A stretch of DNA of 64,000 nt from Albula goreensis (GCA_022829145.1 CM040745.1:19166906-19230905); one strand, 5' to 3'. Numbered from the stretch's first letter, positions 49,940 through 60,833 are shown. Made by a program: numbers and translations. Notes: generated from the sequence alone by a model not told the origin.

Positions 49940-52900
49940 TTCCCCCAACCATTCTCCCTCTTCCCCAGCTATACAGCTATTACAGGGATCCAAACTAAGA
50001 TTGTGAGGCATAAAAAAGATTCTGATACCATCAAATTAAAAACACACATGATTCTATCCCATGCGCACTTACATCATTTTCCATCATTAACTATCTGTGT
50101 AAAATGGAGCGTAAATGCATTTCAGAACTTGCTTGTGTTGCAAAGTATAGCAGGGAATATTGTATTGTATTTGAATTTTAAGGACCAAAGTAATGCATTG
50201 TATAATAAACATAAACTGTATAAATTATCATCTCACATTAAATTTATAAATTTGAATGAGGCCATTCTTAACTGAAATAGTATATAGCTATAATAAGGAA
50301 CGGAAACAAGGGTTTTCAATACCACATACAAAAGAGGTTTATGATAAGATTTCCATTTCTAAGTTCTGTTTTGTAGTTGCCATGACTTTTGAATTTGATA
50401 TTTACATGAAAAAGCCAACAATTTGATCAGTAGGTTGTGTTCATCAAAACAAGTATTGTACTTCTCTAGGATCCTTGCCATGGTACAATAAAAACCCCAA
50501 TTACCTTTACCATGTGCGTGAACATGCTGCACAATGATTTACTTGTTAACGACTTTCCAGATTACACTGCCTTGTCTCCTGCTGTATTTAATAAAATTAG
50601 CTTTAAAAAAGGATACATTGTAAAGTTGAAAACTACAGACATCATGTTCTGGGCCAAATCTCATGCCTATTATTAAGTTAGTACAGTTCTTATGATGTGG
50701 AAATAAATGTCCTGTTTACACTTTAGTTCACCATGTTGCATTTCATTTCCTAAATTCAGTCTTGTACATTGATCACCTCAGAGCATCTTTCATAAATTGT
50801 TAATGATCAGCCTTTCATTTAATTTAAAATTGAGGTATTACCATTAAAATTTGTAAATACAAAAATTTGGAGAAAATGCCAGAAAATCACCCCCCAACCC
50901 TCAACAAAAAGATTATTGCATTACTCAGAGTTAGAATGTTTGGTGGTGTTTCTGATTAAATTAAATTGTTTATCTTGATCATGAGATACTGAAACTACAC
51001 AAAGAGGGGCTTCCCAAATACTATGTCATTCATATCTGAAGGCTATTGCTGGGTTTCTAGAAACATATTTCCTTACCTTAGACAAACCAATAAATGTAAA
51101 AAAAAAAAGATATTTGCAAAGTCTTGTGCCTTTGACCGTGCTGTAGTTGTCCTAATTGTAAGAGTATATACCTCACATATGGTATTGCTTAAATTGAAAA
51201 TGCCAGTTCGCTAGCAGGACAGAAAGCAAACTAGCTAGCTTGTTGACATGGGTAAGCTTGGTACCTATGGGTAAATGTTATATGTAAATGCAGTTGGAAG
51301 CTCAAGTAAACAGCAGTTGCTTTCCACCACACCAGTGCTATTTATTTAAAAGCCTGGGTAAATGGCTTTCATGCCCTACTCAAACTTTGCTTACTGTAAA
51401 GAAAAATCAAAAACACAACCAATTTCTAATCCAGCTGAAACAAAAAGCATTAGCCAGTGTCAGCTTGGTGACATCATTAGATAACTTAAATGCAGTGACA
51501 TGGGGCAATAGGTTCATGTGATTCATCAACATCATTGGCTATATCAGTTATGTTAATACATACAATGTTGATTTGCATATCCATACATCCATGCACATTT
51601 TGTTTTATCTTGCATATTGTTTAATTCTTTTTTTTAACTTTTCAATCAAGATTTTAAAAAGCAACAACAAAAAAAAATGAATATTATTGTGGCACATGTT
51701 TGCTTTCTACTATGTTGACTGAAACCATCTATCTTAGTCTCTACTTTCCTGGAAGTGATATCAAGCGCATTGAGGCCCATCCATACATTCCAGACTAAAA
51801 GGATATATAGTTTGAGATTTCTTTTAATAATGTTCTTTAAAGCATTATTGCACTATGATGTTAGCCAACCTGTGTAAACTTTTAAAAAATGTAATAACAG
51901 TTGTATATGGCCATTGCTACCACTAATAAGAACATGTTCACTACAGTGACAGGACGCTGAGAAAAAATAGGGTGTGGGTACAACCTGGAATGTTCTACAA
52001 CAGAGCTCAAATGGAAATGACACAAGCACAAATGACACAAGCACAATTACAAATCACTTGTATGCAGATACAGCTACAACACAAAGCAATACCTGTGTAC
52101 ATATGATCTGCGATTCTTCTCATCTTCTCATCAACTTTCCCCTGGCATTCCTTGCCCTCCCCAAATGAAAAATTATGTATAAGCAATTATGAAATAGAGA
52201 GAGAACTTTCAATCAGATTGGCATCAAGGTAGAGTTGTTCTTTTTGACAGGTCTGTAATGTGATGCTCTGTGTAAACTCTAATCTCTATGTGCTTCCTGT
52301 GGTAATTAAGGAAATATAAACAAATAAATAAATCAGAAGAGTCATGACTGAGCTGTAACCAGAGATACAAGAATCAATGCTCAAAAAGAGTAGGTTCATC
52401 ATCTCAAAATGTTTGAAAGTGTGAAGTCTCAAGTATCAAGCATCAAGATACTCACTGCCCATCATTTGAGTAATGTAGAGTATTTTTCTCCTCCCTCTGA
52501 CTTTCTACTGATCACAAGTCACCTGGTCCTGAAACAGATGCATCATCTCAAAACAGTGGCAGAAATGTTTTTGTTGCTGCTCATTGAATGCCTGTGAATA
52601 AGTGCTACTGAAAAGAAAAAAGACATTGATGCTATTACAAAATGTGAATAGCTAGCTGACATTCAACAGTGTTTATTGTGTTTACCATCCCGCGTATCCC
52701 TCATCTGCATATGATAACAAGAGGAAAGAGTATTCATTTAACATACTCAATGCAGATGCTGAGGATTTTTATGCATATACTTAATGTGCATAATTAATGT
52801 GCATACTTAACATTTTATTCAAATGGGGTATTTTTTTCTAATTGCGTTTCTAACATTTATTGCAATAAATTATCCAACATAAAGCATGCAAGTTACATTG

Positions 52901-53030
52901 GAATGGGTAAATAGAGGTAATTATGAATATTTATTTCCATTAACGAAAGCAGGCAAAAACAACAGAACAACAGAACTTATGCTGGCTAGCTACCTAGTTG
53001 TTACAGAATAATGACTTGGTAAACATTATG
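49940..53030. other. Gene-free stretch of about 3 kb
   Basis: AT-rich, with a perfect 15-bp tandem duplication at 52015-52044. The 121-codon frame at 49910-50275 becomes AT-biased and motif-free. Nothing else. Confidence 0.58.
52015..52044. repeat. Perfect 15-bp tandem duplication
   Basis: AAATGACACAAGCAC occurs twice in direct succession. Confidence 0.9.
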
Positions 53031-53031
53031 G

Positions 53032-53290
53032 GCTCTATTTTCAGCAGCAGGCGCAACATCCCGCGACTGATTTAAAACGTGCCATGACCGCAAGGACACC
53101 CACAAACATGCCAGCAGTGCAACAGGAAAAATGGAGAATCAAATAGCCAATTGCAGCTCTGACATAATAAAGAGGCGTAGAAATGCAATGTCTAGGAGTG
53201 TTCTCTGAAAACAAATATGAGTACCATACAAATAAAGGGGCACAATGCCCGAATTGCAGTTTTCGTCTGAAGTAAAGCCCATGTGCTTAA
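53032..53290. mobile_element. Possible degraded fish DNA-transposon fragment
   Basis: GGGCTCTATTTTCAGC followed by AGGCGCAACATCC, then AGAGGCGTAGAAATG, resembles the start and interior of a repeat common in fish genomes whose ends read GGCTCTATTTT and whose body is full of GGCGC words. No matching inverted end or target duplication was found, so this is a recollection-based call. Confidence 0.2.
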
Positions 53291-53915
53291 GAGGTCTCAA
53301 AAGCAGGTCTATTCAGTACACAAAGCTTGAAGGTAGCCAAATAAATTGCAATACATTGATTCTGCCAGCAGGTGTCATAACATGATTTCGGAGATATTAC
53401 CGAAAGGCAGTAATGGTCAAAATTTCATTATGACACAAATAATTTAATAACTGTTATTCCTGTCAAATGTTATTCATATTTATCTCACTGGTTGTTGCTA
53501 ATGTGGTTATGTAAGTATTAATGTTATTTGATCTTGGTTGTACTGACAAATACCTAATTTTCCAGCTAGGAACTCTTGTTGCTGCCTTGTCTAGGTGGCT
53601 ATAAAAATGTTTATGTGAACATCTTCCAATCAACAATGTTAAGTGTGAACACACCTGCCAACAATGAACAAACTATTGCTCCTACCATACCATCAAAGTG
53701 TTGTTTGGCTCAATTGAGACTCAATCCCCTATAAAGGAGAAAAGTTCAGCTATTACAAATTGTACACTCAAACAGATCCAGAGTTGGACCATTGCGCTAA
53801 GGTCAAATGGGGTGCTAAGGAAAAGATTATTTTCATGGTGATGTTCTTTAAGAAAAGAGCTTCTGTTCTATTAATTGTGAAATTCCTCATTTATATACTG
53901 TAAAGAAAAAACAGA

Positions 53916-53944
53916 GTCATAGAGAAATGCTATTTCTCTATGAC
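53916..53944. repeat. Perfect 13-bp inverted repeat with 3-nt loop
   Basis: GTCATAGAGAAAT (53916-53928), loop GCT, then the exact reverse complement ATTTCTCTATGAC (53932-53944). It is almost a perfect palindrome. Confidence 0.92.
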
Positions 53945-54209
53945 AGACGGAATCACAGATTTGTAGCTCCGCCAGCTTCATCAGCTGTCCTGCCATTTGC
54001 TGAACCCAAACAATGAGTAAAAAAACATTCCCTCAGGCTGCATTATGTTAGCCTAGCGAAAAATACAAATACATATCTTTTTGAAATTATACTTTGTTAA
54101 AATGCTTGAATAACCAGAAGAGCACTGTGCAGGCTCAACAAAAATCACAGAAAAGGCTAAACTAATTCCATACCGTGGTATATATAGTTATATAACAAAT
54201 AGTTATGCT

Positions 54210-54214
<5 letters not shown>

Positions 54215-54302
<88 letters not shown>
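54215..54302. repeat. (AT)44 microsatellite
   Basis: Uninterrupted AT dinucleotide of 88 bp, strongly prone to cruciform extrusion. The Tyr-Ile frame on the minus strand is an artefact. Confidence 0.98.
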
Positions 54303-54307
<5 letters not shown>

Positions 54308-54502
54308 GCGGTTTTAAAATATTAAAATATTTAAAATCCACAATACTCTCAAAAAAGCACATTTGAAATTCCAGTGTGCAGTGTATGATACAATACTGCA
54401 GTCAACATGATCTATGTGGGTTTTAGCAGTTCTTACTAGTACATATAGGTGGGGTTTCAAGTTATGACCATGTTTAGGGTACAATTACATTATTTTATGT
54501 AA

Positions 54503-54576
54503 GTGTCCTGAGCATCCGCAGTTTTTGCACATCCGCAGAGGTCCTGGAACCATACACCCACGGACAAGGCTGGCTG
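54503..54576 (-). mobile_element. Tigger-like (Tc1/mariner superfamily) transposon terminus
   Basis: Read on the minus strand, the sequence starts CAGCCAGCC next to a TA dinucleotide (54577-54578). It continues through ATGGTTCCAGGACCTCTGC, GGATGTGCAAAAACTGC and GGATGCTCAGGAC. This is the same order of words as vertebrate Tigger-type ends (GGTTCCAGGACC..CGCGGAT..GCGGATGCTCAAG). No opposite end or transposase was recognised upstream, so this is probably a solo or degraded end. Confidence 0.45.
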
Positions 54577-54579
54577 TAT

Positions 54580-55685
54580 ATAATTTTATGTGTATTATAT
54601 GTTGCTGGAATTTCTGATCTCTTCTGATTACCTTTTTTTTAATAATGATGTGTGAAAGGGAATGCTAATCAAGATGGACATCTTTTGCAGCAGCAACTAT
54701 AACTCCATAACAAATATGTCAGAAAACAATAATAGAGGATGTTTTAAGTGTGTATGTGTGTATGTGTGTTTATGGGTGTGTAGTGTTGGGTGGGGTAAGG
54801 GGGTGGATGGATGCCAATATTTGGAAGATGGGAGCTCCTATTTTTAGAGACTGGCCTGGACACATAGCTCCTGTTTATTTATTTTATTCATTATCTGTGG
54901 GCAACAGAGAAGATACAATTTTGAAATATGAAATGCAGTGATTGGCCCAAGGTATGCAAATGTGTGAAACGATACACAATTACTGAGGCAGGGCAAAACA
55001 TGGAATGCAAATGTTTTTTTTATCAGGTGCCTAAGAGGAGGACCCACCTTAATGACAAGGTGAAGGGCTTTGATGAATGAATTAACTGTTAATCCTTTGG
55101 CATAAACCTTTGCAACAAGGCCAGAGCCATGTAGGGGGAGATCCCACTCAGACTTCTGAGAGATTTCCTAAAGGCATGCAAAACATGCGGCGAGGATTCT
55201 GTCACTTGTCCAGAACTATTGTTCACACAGATGTATTAATTTGTGTGTATGTAATGTTTTACATAAATGTTATTATATGTTGTTGTATTTTGAGTCATGT
55301 AAATTGGTCAGTGTGGTTCAGTGAAAACATTTTTTTCTGCACAAATTACCTACAGTACATTTCTTTATAGATTTAAATGGTATGATTTTATTGTACGTTT
55401 AATTTATGTGTAGTAATAGGTTCACTGGTTTGTAAGATGCATGCTCAGGTTGATTGCGGTAGAATAGTAGAATGCATTGATTTGACAAGCACATTGCTTA
55501 TCATCAACAACAATGCTAAGATGAAAATAATGCACAGCTACACTATTACACAACTTAGTATTACTAATTCTGTGCATGCTTTTTTAAGATTACATTTTTC
55601 TCTGACTCAGCTGCAATTGTTCAAACCCTTTAAACAATGGAAATGTGCTGCTAATAGCACAGGAAATCATCATACTTGTTAGCGA
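54580..55685. other. Gene-free stretch
   Basis: AT-rich with short GTGT clusters near 54750-54785. No recognisable feature. Confidence 0.6.
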
Positions 55686-55689
55686 TTTC

Positions 55690-56150
55690 AATTGTTTGTT
55701 TCATTTCAGACAAAGCTACACACATTTCCAGAAGAGAAGAATTGCGGCCATAATTGTTTTTGTCATTTGCACAGCGATTTTACTCCTGAATGCCTCGTTT
55801 TAGGCAGGAATTAATAAAAATTGCATGCGCTTCAGGTGCCACAGAGTTCAGCCTCTACCGCTCATCCCTGCCTGCAGCAGTGAATGCTCCCTTTCTTATT
55901 ATCAGTTAATAATTCTCTCTCATTCAGGCAAATTAGGAAACTTGACTGTGTTAGAAAGTCCAGAATGTCGCTGCAGGCATAGAGGGGGCTAAATGGCAGA
56001 AATTCCACCCTGAGCAAAGACTCATGAAGCACAACATTGTGTCCACCACAAAAGCCGCTCTGTAGTTTTGATCCTTGCTAATTTAATTAGCCCAAGAGGT
56101 AGCACATTAATTTGCCAAGAATTCTTCTGAAGCAGAAAGCTGCCCCCCAA
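55690..56150. promoter_or_regulatory. Strong-looking candidate CNE
   Basis: Dense regulatory-type words in 450 bp: CGGCCATAATTG, GTCATTTGCACAGCG, GGCAGGAATTAATAAAAATTG-type sequence, TTGCATGCGC, an E-box CAGGTG (55833-55838), TTATCAGTTAATAATTC and a 15-bp near-palindrome GCTAATTTAATTAGC (56077-56091). CpG is retained and low-complexity runs are absent. No frame with splice context. By appearance this is the best enhancer-like CNE candidate in the window, but conservation is not tested. Confidence 0.38.
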
Positions 56151-56154
56151 CACA

Positions 56155-56945
56155 GGGAGGGGAGGGACATAACCTGCAGACTGTCGCTGCATGCCAGTGA
56201 AAGAGAGAGAGGGTGGTTTTAGTGTTGGGAATGGTTCCTTACTGAAACTGGAACTTTTTTCAGATGCAACAATATGTCAGTGGTAAGGGCCATGAGTAAC
56301 ACAGGACATTGTGAGCGTTAATCAGCTGCTACCCCTCTGGAAAAGATCCTGATATTTTGAGCCTTTATGATTCCAGGCAGAGATGCATCTTTCTGTTTTC
56401 CAATTCAGCAAATGTTTTCAATATTTTTTTTCATTGCTTCTCAACTGTTTTAAAGAAATAGCATGAATAAATGTCCACCAGCATATTTTATTGACCATTG
56501 TTTTTAAACATGTACCAATTTCATCTTAAGAATAGCATGTATCACCATAAATAGCAAATTATGAAAGGAATATGATTTTTATAATGGGCATGAAAATATG
56601 TGGACAATAATTCTCCAGCAGTTCCAACATTAGTATTATACTTTTATTGTACTTCTATTAATATCACCTAAAACTCTGGCTAATATATGATGAATGAGAA
56701 CATAATTGTATGCACTAGTTTCAGACCCATTCAGAAAATATAAATGTGAAGTCCTGCTATAAGGACATGTGTCAAATTACATAATATAATTGTCTCAAAA
56801 ACACTGTTGTCATTGATTAACTTAATTATAAATATGTCAGAGAGTAACGGCACCCAGAAATCACAATTCAATCTCATTTAAGCTGCACAATGGCCTCTGC
56901 ATATTTAAATGCAATGCTGAAATAGTGAAATAGAGTTAATCACAG
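56155..56945. other. Gene-free stretch
   Basis: AT-rich, no recognisable feature. Confidence 0.6.
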
Positions 56946-56947
56946 CA

Positions 56948-56970
56948 TAATAATAATAATAATAATAATA

Positions 56971-57006
<36 letters not shown>
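56948..57006. repeat. (TAA)n microsatellite
   Basis: About 19 TAA units with one AAAT slip near 56970. Confidence 0.97.
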
Positions 57007-57007
<1 letters not shown>

Positions 57008-57107
57008 GTTGCTGTGTACTTTTGCATTAAAATAATATCAACTGTCCAAAGGTCTGCAAGTTACCAGCTCCTCTCTTCTATAACAGATTTTAGTACTTTT
57101 CTCTCAG

Positions 57108-57321
57108 TATGGAAAACCTGTATCTTGTGATCCAGGGTCAGCCCTGCCTTCGGACAGAAGAATGCCACTGCTGTCATGACACCAAGAGTGACCGGGCACA
57201 GGGTCATGATCCAAGACACAGTGGTCAAAGTGACAGTGAGAGAGGCCTCAGTTCAGAGGCTGCAATGCTCAACCTCGCTACCCAGATCAGTGAGACCAAT
57301 CAGCCACAGAGTAAAGCAAAG
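57108..57321 (+). CDS. Candidate coding exon, product unknown
   Basis: A pyrimidine-rich acceptor (TTTTCTCTCAG) ends at 57107 and a good donor (GCAAAG/GTACAG) follows 57321. In between, one plus-strand frame stays open for 71 codons with mixed third positions, while the other two frames stop early. The frame is hydrophilic and low-complexity-free. It contains a Cys/His-rich start (ECHCCHD) and an acidic-serine segment (SGQSDSERGLSSEAAMLNL), looking like part of a disordered cytoplasmic or nuclear region. I do not recognise the family. The exit phase is 0, compatible with the candidate exon at 60415. An initiator ATG sits one base into the interval, so a first coding exon is an alternative. 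Confidence 0.35.
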
Positions 57322-57329
57322 GTACAGAG

Positions 57330-58095
57330 TAGATCATTACAAGTAGCTTCCTCTGACATCTAAGTCAATCAATAGTCATTGTATTCCATCATTTTGAACT
57401 GTATTGCTGGTAAATATTCACGACCTTGTACCCACCTGAACTGTACAACACAGTTACTTTTTTTCCATTGTCCTTTGGAATAGTTTACTGTGTCAACTCT
57501 GCCATAATTTTGTGTGTGTGTGAAAAAAGGAGTTATTTTTCATATACTTATCATGCAACCCTTCAGAAAGGCAGATACTGAGAAAGACCAGTTGAGCTAA
57601 TTTGGAAGCTATCACAGAGCCTCTTTGATAATCTTTCATTTCAAGAATCTCTTCCCTGATTATTTCAAATTTAAGAAGCCCCACTGTATTCATTAAAGAA
57701 TCAGTGCTAATTTACATTTATGGCAATTCCATTTTTCTTTAAGAGGGAACTTAGCTAGTAAGTACGACTGTGCAATACTCACACACACATTATATATTAG
57801 GGATGTGCTGAATTGTGGAAAAACACAGATTTCCTAATGACTTTCATATTACTGTTTTTTGGAGATCAGCTGTGTTTACATTTTGGAGACTAGGTAAGCA
57901 TTTCAAAAATAACTGAACAATATTTTACATTTTATTTTACTATTTGCAAGTAATTTGTAATTCCAATTTAATTCAATAGTGCTCCTGTCCATTAATACAC
58001 TATCGGTAAGATTCAATCAATATATCAAATTTGTGATTGGAGAGCATACCTCCGATCTGCCCCTCTCTGGTCTGTATTCCACTCTTGTGCCTATT
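57330..58095. other. Gene-free stretch
   Basis: AT-rich, no recognisable feature. Confidence 0.58.
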
Positions 58096-58099
58096 TTAC

Positions 58100-58308
58100 G
58101 GGGTAGCCTGTAGTCTAGTGGCTAAGGTATATATCTGGGACCTTGAGGTTGGCATTTCAAGCCCCAGTCCAGCCACAAAAAGAACACCATTGCTGTTGGG
58201 CCCCTGAGCAAGGCCCTCAACCCCACATTGCTCCCAGGGGAGGCTGGCCCTTGGTTAGCCTAATCAACTGTAAGTCACTTTGGATAAAAGCATATGTAAT
58301 GTAATATA
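58100..58308 (+). mobile_element. tRNA-derived SINE with L2-like 3' tail
   Basis: The 5' part looks tRNA-like: TAGTCTAGTGGCTAAGG carries an A-box-like word and GGCATTTCAAGCCCC (about 58151) a B-box-like word at normal spacing. The middle TTGGGCCCCTGAGCAAGGCC and CTCAACCCC, and the tail GTAAGTCACTTTGGATAAAAGC followed by ATGTAATGTAAT, are the shared 3' region of many ray-finned fish SINEs, derived from an L2-type LINE. Internal polymerase III transcription and LINE-dependent retroposition are the known mode for such families. A clear target duplication was not identified. Confidence 0.82.
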
Positions 58309-58684
58309 TTTTGCTGGGTTTCTCAGAGAGAGAGAGTCAATAGGATATTAGGCTGTGAAGTTACTGAGATATTGATGTAAGTAACTTACATGGTCTGATG
58401 AAGTCTTTCAGTTACATAGCCTAAATTGTTTCAATGAAACATGTCCCTCATTACATCACATTTACTTTCTTAGGGCAGTTTGTACATTTTCCTTTTGGAA
58501 AAAAAAAAGGTTTACTAGTGCTTATTTTTTCTTTTCCTGTGGAATGTTTTTGTCTGTCAGTATATAGACATCTATATTTCACCCCTCAGGTTACTGAGGT
58601 GAGCGCCTTGCTGTGTAGTTTGTCATGGCTTTGTCCATTTTGTGAAAGTAAAAGGCAAAATGGTGTATTCCAGGTGGTGAGTTA

Positions 58685-58905
58685 ATTCTCGGGGTCACTA
58701 TGGCAGCAGCACATTCGGTCATGGAGCCGCCAGCCTGCTTTTAGCACCAGGTGAAGCCTCACTGACACAACTATTCACATTGCCCCATCATTTGGGAAGC
58801 TGCACAACTCAAAGCGACAGGCCAAGTGCATGGCACTGCCAAAGGGCTGATTTGGGCAATCGCTGCAACACGCTCAAATATTCTGCTGCATGTTTGACCC
58901 TGATC
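58685..58905. promoter_or_regulatory. Candidate CNE
   Basis: GC-balanced block with GGTCATGGAGCCGCC, CACCAGGTGAAGCC (E-box) and GGGCAATCGCTGCAAC. No coding frame. Compositional call. Confidence 0.22.
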
Positions 58906-59074
58906 TAAAAATAATGGAAAAGATCAGGAATAGGTTAACAATCACAGGCTATATCAAGTTAAGTGTGAGTGCACAGCACATGTACCACTTTGTATGAGCT
59001 ACTTCATGAGAGTATGACATACAGATGTTTTATTGATACCATGAGAATGTGTGATTCAGGCTGTTGATACGGTG

Positions 59075-59181
59075 CTATGCTTTTTGCTCTTCAGCCTCCT
59101 GCTCTTTTTCTGCCCTGCGCCAGACGTCATTTTTTATACTTGTCCCTTTTTTGTCCATGAAACTAGGTGCATTTTCACAGT
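59075..59181 (-). CDS. Candidate terminal coding exon, product unknown
   Basis: On the minus strand a strong acceptor (GGCTTTTACCTTTTCAG) precedes 107 bp that stay open until TAG at 59077-59075. The encoded tail is charged: it contains FMDKKGTSIKNDVW and ends RAEKEQEAEEQKA, which looks like a real intracellular C-terminus with a short acidic/basic helix. I cannot assign the family. If real, the gene runs on the strand opposite to the candidate exons at 57108 and 60415. No AATAAA polyadenylation signal was verified close downstream. A highly conserved non-coding element is the alternative. Confidence 0.3.
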
Positions 59182-59889
59182 CTGAAAAGGTAAAAGCCTG
59201 AGTGTACAAGTGAGAAAGGCTCAACAAGATGAATAATTTACTGCAGCGTGTTTGAACAGGTACGAAAATAATCCTCCAGGAGGGAGGGGGAGTGTGTCGG
59301 ATATCGCTCTTCCTCTTCAAAAACAACTTTCAGTTAAGAGGCTCTCTGAACATATCACCCGAGTCTTATGAAATATTAAAGGTTGTTAGTTATTGTGAGA
59401 GCACACCAGCCTTTGCTGCTCCTGGTGATTGTGGATGCGCAGGTATGCCTCATGCATAGAGAAGACGACAAGATTAACATCATCTCTGATGTTGTATGCT
59501 GTTGTACGCTTGCGGTAATTTTCCCCACTTTCCAGCTTATGGAATGGCCTTTGGACTTCTATATCCGTGAATCTCTCACATGAGTGAAAATTGTGTCTGT
59601 CGACCTAGTCATGGTATGACATGTATAAAAAGGCTTGAAAACCTGTTTCTAACTAATTCGTGAATAATGGCATGCATGGATCCAACAATGTATGTTTCCC
59701 ATATGCTTTGGATTTGAAATCAAAAGATTAATATTGGACAAAAGTCCTGAAAAACCGCTTTTATTATATGGTATTGGGTTGAGTCCCCCAATTACAGCTT
59801 TTACAAAATTAGGTGATAGAATGAACTTAAAAATTAATCAAAGTAATAAAGTCAAATATGCATTCGCATAGCCATAAAATGCAGTAAAT

Positions 59890-60345
59890 TGGTGTCATTT
59901 GGAAATGCTTTTCCCGACCTTCACTACAGTTGCTTTCAGTTGATCTTTGGCGATTTTCTGGTTTCAGTCTTCACTTCTGCTAGTGAAATACATGCTCATT
60001 TGGATTAAAATCAGGTAAGCTATTTGGACAATCCAAAACTTTCTTCTTTTTCATATTGATGAATGCTTTATTTGTGAAGTATAAGAAGTGGGTTTGGCGT
60101 TATTGTCTTACCGGAGGATGAAGCAAATTTCTTGTCACATAGAAACAACACATGGTACTACCTCCCTAATTGCTGTACAGATGAAGTGGTATGTTTTGGA
60201 TCACAGGCTGCTCCCTCCTTCCTCCTCACTTTAGCCTTTCCATTGCTTTGGTGAAGTTTCATTTGGACTCATATGTCCATAAAACTTTATGCCAGAACTC
60301 TTCTGGATTGTCTCCAGAAGTCCTCTGATTGCAGGGGCTTCCTAT
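59890..60345 (-). pseudogene. Fossil Tc1-type transposase
   Basis: Five blocks appear in the right order on the minus strand: FWHKVLWTYES (60297-60262; the catalytic Asp of the usual DES block is Tyr), DPKHTTSS (60202-60179), DNNAKPTS (60107-60084; second catalytic Asp block), VLDCPNSLPDFNPNEHVFH (60039-59983; third block with Glu kept) and QLKATVVKVGKSISK (59942-59898; C-terminal helix). The distance from the second Asp to the Glu is about 36 codons with an indel, close to Tc1 DD34E. Several frameshifts and stops are present, and about 40 residues are missing between the second and third blocks. The N-terminal DNA-binding half and terminal repeats were not found. Confidence 0.8.
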
Positions 60346-60414
60346 ATGTTCACTCCTGCTCTCTAGAGATTGAAGGTGATGCTGACTGTTTGTTTGTTTT
60401 TTTTTTCTTCACAG

Positions 60415-60585
60415 CGAACATGTGAGGGGGACTATGGGGCCTCATTTACCCATGATGCCCTCTGCCTTGCCTTTAGTCTGCCAGTGCCCATCCAGTTCCT
60501 GCTTGACTGCCACCGTACTGTCCTGCAGTCAGAGGGAGAGGGGGAAGTGCCCGCGGGTGGAGAGATAATTAAGCAAGCACAGTGA
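60415..60585 (+). CDS. Candidate terminal coding exon, product unknown
   Basis: A very strong acceptor (a T-rich tract ending TTCTTCACAG) ends at 60414. It is followed by 56 codons open in phase 0 and a TGA at 60583-60585. An AATAAA lies at 60834-60839. The peptide starts RTCEGDYGASF, has a short hydrophobic stretch (ALCLAFSLPVPIQFLL) and ends GGEIIKQAQ. No family is recognised. Entry phase 0 matches the exit phase of 57108-57321. The 3' half overlaps a homeodomain-site-rich block, so a CNE next to a chance acceptor is an equally serious explanation. Confidence 0.22.
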   Translation, partial: RTCEGDYGASFTHDALCLAFSLPVPIQFLLDCHRTVLQSEGEGEVPAGGEIIKQAQ

Positions 60586-60795
60586 CAGCTGCGGCAGGTC
60601 CTGAGCAAGCCTGGCTCCACTGAGCTGAATTAATAGCATCAGCAGTCCCGGCAGCCCCGCCGTCTCCATTAACATTTGATCATTAATTATTACCCTTTGA
60701 CAGCACGATCCCCCAACCTGCCCAAGAGCATCCACCTCACCTGTCCCCCTGCAAACGCAGGCCACCACAGTCAAAGTTCCATGCAAGCACAATGA
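60535..60795. promoter_or_regulatory. Homeodomain-site-rich candidate CNE
   Basis: It holds TAATTAA (60566-60572), CAGCTG (60586-60591), GCTGAATTAATAGC (about 60624), ATCATTAATTATTACC (60679-60694) and CACCTCACCTG (about 60734) within 200 bp of otherwise GC-rich sequence. The contrast between GC-rich background and isolated ATTA cores makes chance matches less likely than in AT-rich DNA. Confidence 0.35.
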
Positions 60796-60833
60796 GGTGA
60801 CCCATGTTCTTTGCCTCTCTATGCCGTGAAGTA

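Noticed and set aside
49910-50275. 121-codon plus-strand frame
   Set aside because: Strongly AT-biased codons in the second half, no domain, no splice sites or plausible start context.
58100-58170. A functional tRNA gene at the SINE 5' end
   Set aside because: The cloverleaf is degenerate and the sequence continues directly into a SINE body and L2-like tail.
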